Origin: DASUFE01 sp036274675
Lineage (GTDB): Bacteria; Pseudomonadota; Gammaproteobacteria; HTCC5015
Reading direction: 5' to 3'
Assembly (NCBI GenBank): GCA_036274675.1
Contig: DASUFE010000099.1
Coordinates: 1 to 61,381 of the forward strand
DNA: 61,381 nucleotides
Shown: positions 47,837 through 56,586 of the stretch, piece by piece
Layout of the letters: every line of letters starts with the position of its first letter
How positions within the stretch are numbered: position 1 is the first letter of the stretch
Position numbers and translations under genes: made by a program
Notes under the pieces: generated by a model
Database searches by the model: none
The model's input: the letters and a program-made list of their open reading frames with translations, nothing else
What the model was told of the DNA's origin: nothing

Positions 47837-48540
47837 CGTTCAGCTTTTGCCGGCAGCTTCGGATCTCTTGCGGTTTGCTGCTGGCATTCTGTTTTTCGCA
47901 GGCGTCGGCCACGGCGGCGGTAACAAGCCGCTGCTTCGGCACGCCCGCGCACGGGCGGCTGGAGAACGGCGTGGAGTTGCCGCGGTCGGGGGCCAATTTC
48001 GTCAGTTACAGTCATTTGGCGGCGATGCTGGGCCGCACCTATGTGCACTCGACGGTGCGCGATATCATGCTCGATGCCTATGCCGCATTGGAAAAGGATC
48101 AACCCGGCAAGGTGTATCAGTACGCCGAGACCGGTTCCCGGGAGGGTGGGCCTTTCAAACCGCATAAAACCCATCAAAACGGTTTATCGGTGGATTTCAT
48201 GGTCCCGGTGCTGAACGCGGAGGGCGAATCGGTGCATCTGCCGACGCATGTTTTCAATCGTTTCGGTTACGACATCGAGTTCGACAAGGCGGGTCATTAC
48301 AAGGACTATGTCATTGATTATGAGGCGATGGCGGCGCATATCGTCGAGTTACGCAAGTCGGCCCTGAAACACGGAGCGGATCTGACACGAGTGATTTTTG
48401 ATCCGGATATGCAGGCACCGCTGTTTGAAACCCGAGACGGCCCTTATTTGAAGGCGCATCTAAATTTTTCTAAAAAACCCGCCTGGGTACGGCATGACGA
48501 GCACTACCATGTGGACTTCAAGCTGGTATGCAGTCCTTAG
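47833..48540 (+). CDS. Penicillin-insensitive murein endopeptidase (M74/MepA-like)
   Basis: This is a 235-residue exported protein (signal GLLLAFCFSQASATA). The zinc-site motifs of the LAS/M74 peptidases are visible: THQNGLSVDFMVPV (HxxGxxxD) and HDEHYHVDF (HxH near the end), with GREGGPFKPHKTHQ-like sequence before the first. MepA cleaves D-Ala-mDAP cross-links in peptidoglycan. It is the third gene of the coupled unit with the membrane-anchored protein and the TMEM175 channel. A link between the three is not known. Confidence 0.82.
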   Translation: MTFSFCRQLRISCGLLLAFCFSQASATAAVTSRCFGTPAHGRLENGVELPRSGANFVSYSHLAAMLGRTYVHSTVRDIMLDAYAALEKDQPGKVYQYAETGSREGGPFKPHKTHQNGLSVDFMVPVLNAEGESVHLPTHVFNRFGYDIEFDKAGHYKDYVIDYEAMAAHIVELRKSALKHGADLTRVIFDPDMQAPLFETRDGPYLKAHLNFSKKPAWVRHDEHYHVDFKLVCSP

Positions 48541-48601
48541 GAATCAGTGTTCTACCTCCACTACCTCACGAAGACTTCAGGTTTTTAACGGATTGCCATT
48601 C

Positions 48602-48624
48602 CAAATGGTCTTTGGAACCATTTG
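48602..48624. promoter_or_regulatory. Inverted repeat upstream of the first zinc-finger gene
   Basis: CAAATGGT (48602-48609), 7 bases, ACCATTTG (48617-48624): a perfect dyad, 45 bases before the ATG at 48670. It partly overlaps GGAACC, which could be a -35 element, with GTTATAGT near 48640. It may be an operator or a leader hairpin. Confidence 0.45.
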
Positions 48625-48669
48625 CCGGGACTGTACGTTATAGTCCTAGTGGGGTAGGAGGAACAGTAG

Positions 48670-48855
48670 ATGATCAATTGCTTGCATTTCCGCACGAACT
48701 GGAACGAGCGCGATCAGCTCGGCCCGGTCGACAGGATGCGCATAAGGCGGCATCTGGCTGTGTGCCAGCGCTGCCAGGCCTATGATCAGCAGATGCGCAC
48801 CGGTGGTCATCGCCTCAAGGGCGGAGCCTCCGGTTCCGAAGAAAAACAATCCTGA
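48670..48855 (+). CDS. Small zf-HC2-like zinc-finger protein, copy 1
   Basis: This is a 61-residue cytosolic protein. MINCLHFRTNWNERDQLGPV is followed by RRHLAVCQRCQAYDQQMR, giving the C...HxxxCxxC arrangement of the anti-sigma-factor zinc domain (zf-HC2). No membrane helix is present. AGGAGG lies before the ATG. A close relative is encoded at 49080-49274. It may be a stand-alone anti-sigma-like regulator, but no sigma factor gene lies in the window. Confidence 0.7.
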   Translation: MINCLHFRTNWNERDQLGPVDRMRIRRHLAVCQRCQAYDQQMRTGGHRLKGGASGSEEKQS

Positions 48856-49079
48856 AGGACAGGAAGGACGCGGAGTTATTCACGATTCCCCGCAGGGAAG
48901 AAGCGTCAGACAGGGGGCCACGGAAGGACCCCGCCATCATGGAATAAATCCGAGTATTAAATACAAGTCTGATCCGCGGGATTCACGCGGTTGGGCCGCT
49001 TGGTACCTTTCCATCCGTATATTCTTTTGCCGGATAACGCGCCCCTGGGCTAATATAGCGCCCCGAGGGGTACCTACAA
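48856..49079. other. Spacer between the two zinc-finger genes
   Basis: No gene was seen. A probable sigma-70-type promoter for copy 2 is TTGCCG (about 49027-49032) and TAATAT 18 bases later (about 49051), followed by the weak GGGGTACC before the ATG. Confidence 0.4.
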
Positions 49080-49274
49080 ATGATCGATTGTTTGCATTTC
49101 CGGAAACAGTGGGGCAGGGAAGGGCTTGATGCAGCCGATACCTTGCTGCTGCGGTTTCATCTGTCCGTCTGCGAACCTTGCCAGGATTATGATCAACGGA
49201 TGCGGGCCGAGCGCAGTCTCGAAGCCCTCGCCACCGGCGAAGAAAGTCCGGCCGCGAAGCAAATACCAACCTAA
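49080..49274 (+). CDS. Small zf-HC2-like zinc-finger protein, copy 2
   Basis: This is a 64-residue protein: MIDCLHFRKQWGREGLDAAD then LRFHLSVCEPCQDYDQRMRA, the same C...HxxxCxxC layout as the protein at 48670-48855, about half identical by eye over the first 45 residues. The tail differs. There is no membrane helix. Tandem copies point to local duplication. Confidence 0.7.
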   Translation: MIDCLHFRKQWGREGLDAADTLLLRFHLSVCEPCQDYDQRMRAERSLEALATGEESPAAKQIPT

Positions 49275-49486
49275 AGTCCGTCCTATTATTTCCAAGGTTT
49301 AAATCCCGGGCTCGCTACACCAGGCCGCCGCGAAATCCTGGTGCAATCGCCGCATTTCGCTGCCGTGCCCGCCATTGCTTCCGCGGCAAGCCGGTTCTCA
49401 ATATCGAGGCCATAGGCGGCCGTCCGGATAGTTGGCTTGTTCATAGCTCTATATTCTGCATCGCTCCCGAAACAAGCCGCGGAAAA

Positions 49487-50053
49487 GTGGAAAGGATATT
49501 GAACAGCGTGAATAGAGCTTCGACTGCATCGATACTGAATTACCTCAAATACAACCTGCTCGGAGGGCTCGGTGTTTTTCCGCGCCGTGGACTCGGCGTA
49601 TCGGCGCTCGTTTTCCTTATATATGTTTTGCTTGTGATACCGACCGGCCTGGGCTCGGATGTGATCAAGCCGCGGCTGGCGGAATGGACGGCGTTTTTAT
49701 ATATGCCCTTTACTTTGCTGATTTTCCCGTCGCTGCTGGAAGAGGCTTTTTTTCGCGGCCTGCTCATTCCCCGCAACACGGGCGATGGCGGCAAGGGGCG
49801 CATCGTCTTTTTCACGCTGCTCAGCAGCCTTCTGTTTACCGTCTGGCATCCGCTGAACGCGCTCACGATCAATCCCGGCGCCGCCGGAATTTTCCTGGAT
49901 CCCTGGTTTCTGTTCATCACATTCCTGCTGGGCCTGACCTGCAGCCTGGGGTATATCTATACACGCTCGCTATGGGCGCCGGTGCTGATGCACTGGCTGA
50001 CGGTACTGGTCTGGGTGCTGTTCCTGGGGGGACACAATCTGCTGCTGCGCTGA
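49487..50053 (+). CDS. CPBP-family intramembrane metalloprotease (second)
   Basis: This is a membrane protein of about 188 residues with EEAFFRGLLIPR (EExxxR), LLFTVWHPLNAL (FxxxH-like) and APVLMHWLTVLVWV, the three motifs of CPBP proteases. It is shorter than the copy at 42352-43185 and not its close relative. GTG 49487 opens the frame; a TTG at 49499 with AAAGGA upstream is an alternative. The 210 bases upstream hold no other gene. Confidence 0.85.
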   Translation: MERILNSVNRASTASILNYLKYNLLGGLGVFPRRGLGVSALVFLIYVLLVIPTGLGSDVIKPRLAEWTAFLYMPFTLLIFPSLLEEAFFRGLLIPRNTGDGGKGRIVFFTLLSSLLFTVWHPLNALTINPGAAGIFLDPWFLFITFLLGLTCSLGYIYTRSLWAPVLMHWLTVLVWVLFLGGHNLLLR

Positions 50054-50189
50054 AGCCTGATACCCGGATACCGGTTAAAGAGAATTTTCTCCCGCCGGAG
50101 AACACCAAGGTTCTACATAAAGTTCAAATGCGCTAATATTGCGCCCCAATCCAGATTGTTCAGGCGTGCTATCGCACCCGAGGCACGTG

Positions 50190-52031
50190 ATGACCGTTAT
50201 TTCCCGTTTTGAAGAGATGTCTCTGTCCGCGCCGCTACTGCAGGCGCTGCGAGATGTAGGCTATGAAACCCCTTCGCAGATTCAGGCTGCCAGCATTCCG
50301 GTGTTGTTAGCGGGTCAGGATCTGGTCGGCCAGGCCCAGACCGGCACCGGCAAAACGGCGGCTTTCGCGCTGCCGCTGCTGGAACGGCTGGATCTTCAAG
50401 ACGCCCGGACGCAGGTGCTGGTGCTGACGCCGACTCGTGAACTCGCCTTGCAGGTGGCCGAAGCCTTTCAGACCTATGCGCATCATTTAAAAGGTTTTCA
50501 TGTGCTGCCGGTCTACGGCGGCCAGGGCATGGGATTGCAGTTGCGCCAGCTCAAGCGCGGTGTGCAGGTGGTGGTCGGCACGCCCGGCCGCGTGATGGAT
50601 CATCTGCGCCGCAAGACGCTGTCACTGGAATCGTTGCGCACCCTGGTGCTCGACGAGGCCGATGAAATGCTGCGCATGGGTTTTATCGACGATGTCGAGT
50701 GGATCCTGGAACATACGCCGCAGGAGCGCCAGATTGCGCTGTTTTCAGCGACCATGCCGGAGGAGATCCGCAAGGTCGCGCGCCGGCACCTGCGCGAACC
50801 CGTTGAAATAAAGATTCAGAGCAGCACCACGACGGTGGAGGCGATCGATCAGGCCTACTGGCAAATCTCCGGCACCAATAAGCTGGACGCATTGACGCGC
50901 ATCCTGGAAACCCAAGATATCGACGCGGCGCTGATTTTCGTACGCACCAAGACCGCGACCGTGCAGCTGGCCGAAAAGCTGGAAGCGCGCGGCTACGCCT
51001 GCGCGGCGCTGAACGGCGACATCACTCAAGCCGTGCGCGAGCGCACGGTGGAAAACCTGAAGAACAAACGTCTCGATATCGTCGTTGCGACCGACGTCGC
51101 CGCGCGCGGCCTGGATGTCACGCGTGTTACTCATGTCATCAACTACGATATTCCGACCGATGTCGAGGCCTATGTGCACCGTATAGGCCGCACTGGTCGA
51201 GCCGGGCGCAAGGGCACCGCGATTCTGTTCGTGGCGCCGCGCGAGATGCGCCTGCTGCGTGCGATCGAGCGCACAACGCGACAGCAAATGCGCCAGTTAC
51301 AGTTGCCGAGCCTGCAGGCAGTCACCGCAAAACGGGTTGCCCAATTCAACGAACATTTACTGAATACCATCGCCGAGCAGGACTTGGCTTTCTTTGAGAA
51401 CATGATCGAGGAGCTGCAGCAGACACAGGGTCTTTCGGTGGAAAAAATCGCGGCCGCGCTGGCCTATCTGGTGCAGCAGGAACGACCGCTGCAAGGCTTT
51501 CAATCCGCAACAGATGATGAAGCCATGGACGAGGACGAAGCTTACCGCGGCCGCGGGGGTCCCCGTAATGGACGCGGTCGCAGTTCCGTCGACCGTGGCC
51601 CGGGCCATAAGAAGCGCGTGCATCCGCAGGTGGGCAATGGCATGGTGCGTTACCGCATTGAGGTCGGCCGTAACCATGGGGTAATGCCCAAGGACATCGT
51701 CGGCGCCATCGCGAATGAAGCCGGGATCGAATATGACTACATCGGCTATATCGGGCTGGAAGCGGATTACAGCACAGTCGATCTGCCCGAAGGCATGCCG
51801 AAGGAAATTTTCCAGCATCTGAAAAGAATCCGCGTACGCCAGCACCCGCTGAATATCAGCGTGGATGACGGCAAACCGCGCATTCCTGCGGGAGTTGCCC
51901 CGGCGGCATCCGGCCGTAATGGCGCCGGGTTTGATTCTCTGAAGCGCAAAAAGGCGAAGGGAAAATCGGGATCCGGCCCCGTGGATCAGGGCAAAACCAG
52001 GCGCCGGAAATTTTCCAAGGGTAAAAAATAA
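50190..52031 (+). CDS. deaD: ATP-dependent DEAD-box RNA helicase DeaD/CsdA
   Basis: This is a 613-residue cytosolic helicase with all DEAD-box motifs: AQTGTGKTAAF (I), PTRELALQVA (Ia), TPGRVMDHL (Ib), LDEADEML (II), FSATMP (III), FVRTKTAT (IV), ATDVAARGLDV (V) and HRIGRTGRAGRKG (VI). The C-terminal part carries a DbpA-type RNA-binding domain (RYRIEVGRNHGVMPKDIVGA, IGLEADYSTVDLP) and a basic tail. DeaD acts in ribosome assembly and mRNA decay, especially in the cold. ATG 50190 has GAGG upstream; the frame from 50139 is longer but not family-like. Confidence 0.95.
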   Translation: MTVISRFEEMSLSAPLLQALRDVGYETPSQIQAASIPVLLAGQDLVGQAQTGTGKTAAFALPLLERLDLQDARTQVLVLTPTRELALQVAEAFQTYAHHLKGFHVLPVYGGQGMGLQLRQLKRGVQVVVGTPGRVMDHLRRKTLSLESLRTLVLDEADEMLRMGFIDDVEWILEHTPQERQIALFSATMPEEIRKVARRHLREPVEIKIQSSTTTVEAIDQAYWQISGTNKLDALTRILETQDIDAALIFVRTKTATVQLAEKLEARGYACAALNGDITQAVRERTVENLKNKRLDIVVATDVAARGLDVTRVTHVINYDIPTDVEAYVHRIGRTGRAGRKGTAILFVAPREMRLLRAIERTTRQQMRQLQLPSLQAVTAKRVAQFNEHLLNTIAEQDLAFFENMIEELQQTQGLSVEKIAAALAYLVQQERPLQGFQSATDDEAMDEDEAYRGRGGPRNGRGRSSVDRGPGHKKRVHPQVGNGMVRYRIEVGRNHGVMPKDIVGAIANEAGIEYDYIGYIGLEADYSTVDLPEGMPKEIFQHLKRIRVRQHPLNISVDDGKPRIPAGVAPAASGRNGAGFDSLKRKKAKGKSGSGPVDQGKTRRRKFSKGKK

Positions 52032-52282
52032 AGCGGCCTCTGTTCCGATCCTGAATATTTCTTACTGCAAATATCCGGTATGGTTGCTTGGATGAGCTGC
52101 ATGATCATGTGCCGCCGGCCGAAGAAACCTTATATTTCCGTGACTTGCACATCTTCAAATACCATTTGACAGGTTTGACTACGTATTGACCGCTAGTTCA
52201 TGAAAACGATTACAATCTGCGGCGTACCCGCTCTATGGCGGCTCTTTATGGAAACTAACCACTACTTTAGGAAGGGGAGAAA
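52032..52282. promoter_or_regulatory. Leader and promoter region of the secreted protein gene
   Basis: No gene was seen. TTGACC (about 52185-52190) with TTACAAT about 18 bases later is a plausible sigma-70 promoter. A T-rich stretch following deaD has no clear hairpin. Confidence 0.4.
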
Positions 52283-52876
52283 ATGAAAAACATCTTTATC
52301 GCAATGACTTTTATCGGGGCGGGTCTGTTGCCGCTTGAGGTCTCCGCGGCGGGCCCCGGCGGCGCGCCGACGTTCTTCCGGGGTTACACGCTCACAAATT
52401 CTCTGGTCTGTAATTCCAGCAACGGCGTCAAACAAGCATACAATCCCGGCTTTGACTATTACGGCTATTTTAACGTGGACGACTATACCGGCAGCACGAT
52501 CAAGTATCAGCAATATGCCTATTATCTTTCTGGCTACCCAAGTGCGAATACTCTGGAAAAACTCACCTTCCATTACGCCAACGGCTCGAGTTTCAACCGT
52601 GTCATGAATCTGGTCCGCCGGGATACTGGGGAGGTGTTGGCTGCCAACATACAATTCCCGTACACCGGCGGTTGGGATGGCTGGAATGATATAACACTTT
52701 GGGTCGATATCGGAGGTTATGGCCAGGCGAACAGATTCAATCTGGTATCCGTGAGCCCGGAGGGCGGCCCGGATATTAATTGGATTAGAGTGGATTATGA
52801 AACCTACGCATGCCCGCCTGGTGTCCACTGTATGTACAACGGCTACGGTACCGGTGGCACGACCAGCTGCTATTAA
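52283..52876 (+). CDS. Secreted hypothetical protein (possible carbohydrate-binding fold)
   Basis: This is a 197-residue exported protein (signal MKNIFIAMTFIGAGLLPLEV, then SAAGP). The mature part is beta-rich and aromatic (YNPGFDYYGYFNVDDYTGS, WDGWNDITLWVDIGGYGQA, INWIRVDYETY), with four cysteines. The phrase 'GGWDGWNDITLWVDIGG...DINWIRVDY' resembles the ends of CBM6/CBM35-type domains, but this is a weak likeness. GGAAGGGGAG precedes the ATG and a clear terminator follows. Confidence 0.66.
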   Translation: MKNIFIAMTFIGAGLLPLEVSAAGPGGAPTFFRGYTLTNSLVCNSSNGVKQAYNPGFDYYGYFNVDDYTGSTIKYQQYAYYLSGYPSANTLEKLTFHYANGSSFNRVMNLVRRDTGEVLAANIQFPYTGGWDGWNDITLWVDIGGYGQANRFNLVSVSPEGGPDINWIRVDYETYACPPGVHCMYNGYGTGGTTSCY

Positions 52877-52901
52877 AAATCAGGAAGCCAAGTAAATCTG
52901 G

Positions 52902-52930
52902 AAAGCCCCGCACCCACGGGGCTTTTTGTT
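52902..52930 (+). terminator. Rho-independent terminator
   Basis: AAAGCCCCG (52902-52910) pairs with CGGGGCTTT (52917-52925) and is followed by TTTTGTTTT. It ends the transcript of the secreted protein at 52283-52876. Confidence 0.9.
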
Positions 52931-53009
52931 TTCGACCCTCGTTCATGCTCCCGTTGTTATGGACGCAGCCCGCATGTTAATTTGCGCTAATCGGCGAGGA
53001 GCGCTAATC

Positions 53010-53744
53010 GTGTCGTTTTCGATTCTGAATGTTCCGCATCGCAAATATCTGATGCTGCTGGGGGCAGTGCTCGCGGTGGAGGTCGCAGTCCTCGCCGTCA
53101 AGCCCTATGACCGCTCGGACTGGATTCTGGAAAATGTTCTGGTGCTTGTATTCGCGCTGGTGCTGGGGCTGACCGCAAGACGCTTCCCTTTGTCGAGAAT
53201 ATCCTACACCTTGATTTTCCTGTTCCTGGCGCTGCATGAAATCGGCTCGCACTACACCTATGCCGAGGTTCCTTACAATGAGTGGTTCAAATCCCTGACC
53301 GGCTCCAGCCTGAACGAACTCATGGGCTGGCAGCGCAATCATTTCGACCGCTTCATCCATTTCGGTTTCGGATTGCTGCTGGCCTATCCCATTCGCGAGG
53401 TATATTGCCGCATCGCGGACGTGCGCGGCTTCTGGGGTTATTTCTTTCCTCTCGAGCTCGCAATGGCCACCTCCATGCTGTACGAACTGATCGAGTGGGG
53501 CGCGGCCGAATTTTTCGGCGGCGAACTCGGCATGGCGTATCTCGGCACCCAGGGCGATGTCTGGGATGCCCACAAGGACATGCTGCTGGCGAGCATCGGC
53601 GCGCTGATCGCGATGCTGATTACGATGCTCATCAACTATTTGATCCGGCGCGATTACAATAAGGAAATGGCGAAGAGCCTGCGGCCCAAGCATGGGCCTC
53701 TCGGTGAAGATGAAATCCGGCGCCAGCTGCAGAAACGGAAATAG
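53010..53744 (+). CDS. DUF2238 inner-membrane protein (YjdF-like)
   Basis: This is a 244-residue membrane protein with five or six helices. Conserved DUF2238 segments are LHEIGSHYTYAEVPYNEW, RNHFDRFIHFGFGLLLAYP and YELIEWGAAEFFGGELGMAY followed by LGTQGDVWDAHKDM. Its function is unknown. GTG 53010 is chosen because GAGGAG lies 8 bases upstream; an in-frame ATG at 52959 is possible. It is a single-gene unit. Confidence 0.88.
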   Translation: MSFSILNVPHRKYLMLLGAVLAVEVAVLAVKPYDRSDWILENVLVLVFALVLGLTARRFPLSRISYTLIFLFLALHEIGSHYTYAEVPYNEWFKSLTGSSLNELMGWQRNHFDRFIHFGFGLLLAYPIREVYCRIADVRGFWGYFFPLELAMATSMLYELIEWGAAEFFGGELGMAYLGTQGDVWDAHKDMLLASIGALIAMLITMLINYLIRRDYNKEMAKSLRPKHGPLGEDEIRRQLQKRK

Positions 53745-53995
53745 GCGCGACTCGATATTTAATGAATCAATAATAAAAAGTGCCGAAACTCATCCATCGA
53801 AAGAATGATGGACGAATGGTGGCAATTACTATACTCTCTATGCATAATTACTTATAAGTAATGAGTGCAGGGTGCTGAGAGTGCGCTCTTAACCCCTCCT
53901 GAAAACTTTACCTTTTGGATTTTATGTTCGCCGGTATGCAATGAAGCACCGGCGTTAAAGGGATTTTTTACCAAGAACAACAAAAAGGAGTGCTC
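53745..53995. promoter_or_regulatory. Intergenic region upstream of the single-heme protein gene
   Basis: No gene was seen. It contains small inverted repeats (CATCCATCG...CGATGG-like near 53793-53812; ATTACTTATAAGTAAT at 53847-53862, a perfect dyad) and AT-rich promoter-like sequence (TACTATACTC near 53828). Confidence 0.45.
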
Positions 53996-55456
53996 ATGGA
54001 AAGGAAAGGACTGAACAGCCTGGCCAAGGCCGTGCTTACGATTAGTGTGTGTCTGGGCGTGGCGCATGCCGGGCAAAATAAGGGTTCCGCGGAACAGGTA
54101 CCGTCGGCGCCGGTACGACAGGCGGAAGCTCCCTGTCCGCCGTTCGGCTGGAAGGAGAACCTGCACAACTACCTGCCGCCCGATGCGCAGTTTCCCTCCC
54201 AAAACACTCCCCTCACCGCGGTCGATTGCGACTTCCATGAATGGTCCTGGGAAGCCTTTGTCTGGGCAACGGCGCGGGGTTCGAACGGTATGCCGCGCTT
54301 CATGACGCTGCCGACGACCTCCGATCTGCTGACCGATCCCAAATCCTTGAAGAAGAAAAAAGGCCCGGGCCTGCTGAAGCTGGCGGCGCGTTCCGCGACG
54401 CCGCACGGCGTGGCCGGTTTCACCGAGGGCGCCGGCGCGATCGTCGAGGCGGACGGCAACATGCTGGTCGCGCCCAACGGTTATCCGGTTTACGCCTCCG
54501 TGCACATGACACCCTCCTATTTCGACACGGCGCGGAAGAACCTTATCGCGACCGGAGGTTATCAATCGCAGCCGGCGGATTCGTATTTCAATGTCGGTGA
54601 CGCGGTGTTCAAGGCGATGTGGATGCGGCTCGAACAAGGCCAGAGCCCGCCGCCGGGCGCGTTCGTGACCAAGGCGCAGGTGCCGGTGCTGCACGTGCTG
54701 CGGACCAAGACCAGCGGCGCCGTTGCGCCCAACGGGCAATATGAAACGGTGAGGGTGGCGCTGGTCGGCCTGCACGTCGTAGGCTATACGATCAATCACC
54801 CCGAGTTTCTGTGGGGCACCTTCGAGCACAGGCTGAACGCGCCCATGCTGCCCGACAACAGCTTTAAAACAAGCGGCAGTGATCCCAACAATTACACGTT
54901 CTATCAGGCCAATACGCCCTTCAGCCAGGTCAACCTGCAGAACAGCGACCCGGCGACGCTGAATTTTGATCTGCGCCTGCAGAAATTCACGCCTGCCACC
55001 AACGCAGTGCAACAAAACAGCACCGGCGGCGAAAACAACTCGCCCCAGGGTCCGCAGAACATCATGAGCGTGAACGGACAGGGACAGGCTTTCATGCAAA
55101 ACCAGCAAGGCCCGCAATCGCTGTTCGCGAATTACAGCCTGATCGGCACCGTCTGGATGCTGCCCAACAGCTATTCGGTAAACAGCGGCCGTACCGACGC
55201 CGTCGGTTCGGTAAACCTGGCGAATACCACGGCGGAGACTTTCGTGCAGGCGGCCAGCAATAGCAGCCCGCAGCAGTGGCGGAATTGTTTCATGTGCCAC
55301 AACGCCCGCTCATATTCGTTTCAGAGCGACCCGCCGCCGCTGGCCAATCGGCTGATCGCCATCAGTCACGTGCTGGCCGAAGGCACGCCCTATGCGGTAC
55401 CGAATGTCATACCGGTGCAGGTGCCCCGGCAGAAGTTGATGGAAGAGACTCCTTGA
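53996..55456 (+). CDS. Exported single-heme cytochrome c-like protein
   Basis: This is a 486-residue protein with a signal peptide (LAKAVLTISVCLGVAHA). It has one CXXCH motif near the C-terminus (NCFMCHNARS). The long heme-free part includes DFHEWSWEAFVWATARGSNG and GYTINHPEFLWGTFEHRLNA, phrases I associate with a widespread but uncharacterised family. A peroxidase or dehydrogenase fold is not evident. AAGGAG lies before the ATG at 53996. It is not linked to the redox cluster by position. Confidence 0.72.
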   Translation: MERKGLNSLAKAVLTISVCLGVAHAGQNKGSAEQVPSAPVRQAEAPCPPFGWKENLHNYLPPDAQFPSQNTPLTAVDCDFHEWSWEAFVWATARGSNGMPRFMTLPTTSDLLTDPKSLKKKKGPGLLKLAARSATPHGVAGFTEGAGAIVEADGNMLVAPNGYPVYASVHMTPSYFDTARKNLIATGGYQSQPADSYFNVGDAVFKAMWMRLEQGQSPPPGAFVTKAQVPVLHVLRTKTSGAVAPNGQYETVRVALVGLHVVGYTINHPEFLWGTFEHRLNAPMLPDNSFKTSGSDPNNYTFYQANTPFSQVNLQNSDPATLNFDLRLQKFTPATNAVQQNSTGGENNSPQGPQNIMSVNGQGQAFMQNQQGPQSLFANYSLIGTVWMLPNSYSVNSGRTDAVGSVNLANTTAETFVQAASNSSPQQWRNCFMCHNARSYSFQSDPPPLANRLIAISHVLAEGTPYAVPNVIPVQVPRQKLMEETP

Positions 55457-55484
55457 CCGGGGGATCGCGATTAACGTGGGCGGC

Positions 55485-56042
55485 ATGAAGCATGATGAGG
55501 GGTTGACACTGCGTCCGCCGCGGACGGCGGACGCGGCTTTTATGGAAGGATTGTTCCGTTCCACGCGCGAACATTTCTATTATTCGATGCCGGCGCCCCG
55601 CGAGCACGTCGATCTTTTGATCGCGCAGCAGTACCGGCTGCAGCAGGCTCACTATGCCCGGCAATGGCCGGCCGCGCGGACGCTGATTATCGAGCGTTCC
55701 GGTATGCCCATCGGCAAGATCACGCTCGATGAAGGTGAGACGGCGCTTCACATCGTCGATTTCATCATTGAGCCGGCTGCGCGCGGCCAAGGGTATGGCA
55801 CTGCGATGCTGCAGGCTCTGCAGACCACGGCGAAAGCACGACGCATCACACTGTCCGTGGATCGCCAGAACCTTCCGGCCAAAAGGCTTTATCTCGCACT
55901 CGGTTTCCGGGTGGACGCGGTTTCCGAGACTCATGAGGCCATGAGCTGGGTGACGCCGGCGTTTCCGGACAAAATCGCGGGCGGAATTTTTCATAAACAA
56001 AACGATATAGAACGACACAGGAGGAGTGACGACCATGGCTGA
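55485..56042 (+). CDS. GNAT-family N-acetyltransferase
   Basis: This is a 185-residue acetyltransferase with the GNAT acetyl-CoA motif: IVDFIIEPAARGQGYGTAML (RGQGYG) and LSVDRQNLPAKRLYLALGF. The opening LTLRPPRTADAAFMEGLF is also typical. The substrate is unknown. It overlaps the first tail-collar gene by 8 bases, so the two are translated together. The same pairing is common in microcystin-dependent-protein clusters. ATG 55485 is used; GTG 55476 is possible. Confidence 0.86.
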   Translation: MKHDEGLTLRPPRTADAAFMEGLFRSTREHFYYSMPAPREHVDLLIAQQYRLQQAHYARQWPAARTLIIERSGMPIGKITLDEGETALHIVDFIIEPAARGQGYGTAMLQALQTTAKARRITLSVDRQNLPAKRLYLALGFRVDAVSETHEAMSWVTPAFPDKIAGGIFHKQNDIERHRRSDDHG

Positions 56043-56571
56043 CCCGTTTATCGGAGAAATCAGGCTTCTATCTTTTTCTTATCCACCCAAAAACTGGGCG
56101 CCGTGCAGCGGACAATTGTTGTCCATCGCGCAGAACCAGGCGTTGTTCTCGTTGCTTGGGACCACGTTCGGAGGTGACGGCATAACGACTTTCGGCCTGC
56201 CCGACTTGCGCGGGCGAGTACCCAGGCATCCGGACAACAGTAATCCCCAAGGTGCGAAGGCCGGCGTTGAGAATGTGACGTTGAACGCTACCCAGGTACC
56301 CCCACACACGCATCAGGTCATGGTTTCGTCGAAGACCAACGGATCGCAGGATGAGTATGAAAACGCGGTAATCGGCCTCGGCCTGCTTGCCAGCGCCAAT
56401 CCTCAGGTGCCCGCCAATGTATATGCACCCGCCAATGCGGGCGCGACCCAGGCGCTGACTCCGGGTACGGTATCGTCCGTCGGCGGCAACCAGCCGCATA
56501 CGAATCTCCAGCCGTCTCTGGTGACCAATTTTTGCATTTCACTGGCCGGCATCTACCCGAGCCGTCCCTGA
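56035..56571 (+). CDS. Phage tail collar-domain protein (MdpB-like), copy 1
   Basis: This is a 178-residue protein with the tail-collar fold: FIGEIRLLSFSYPPKNWAPC, ALFSLLGTTFGGDGITTFGL and PDLRGRVPRHP, then the His-rich VPPHTHQVMV. In phages the fold is a tail-fibre part; the bacterial 'microcystin-dependent protein' versions are of unknown function and may be exported or surface bound. AGGAGGAG precedes the ATG. It is the first of three paralogs in a row. Confidence 0.9.
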   Translation: MADPFIGEIRLLSFSYPPKNWAPCSGQLLSIAQNQALFSLLGTTFGGDGITTFGLPDLRGRVPRHPDNSNPQGAKAGVENVTLNATQVPPHTHQVMVSSKTNGSQDEYENAVIGLGLLASANPQVPANVYAPANAGATQALTPGTVSSVGGNQPHTNLQPSLVTNFCISLAGIYPSRP

Positions 56572-56586
56572 TCGAGGAGAAGAAAA

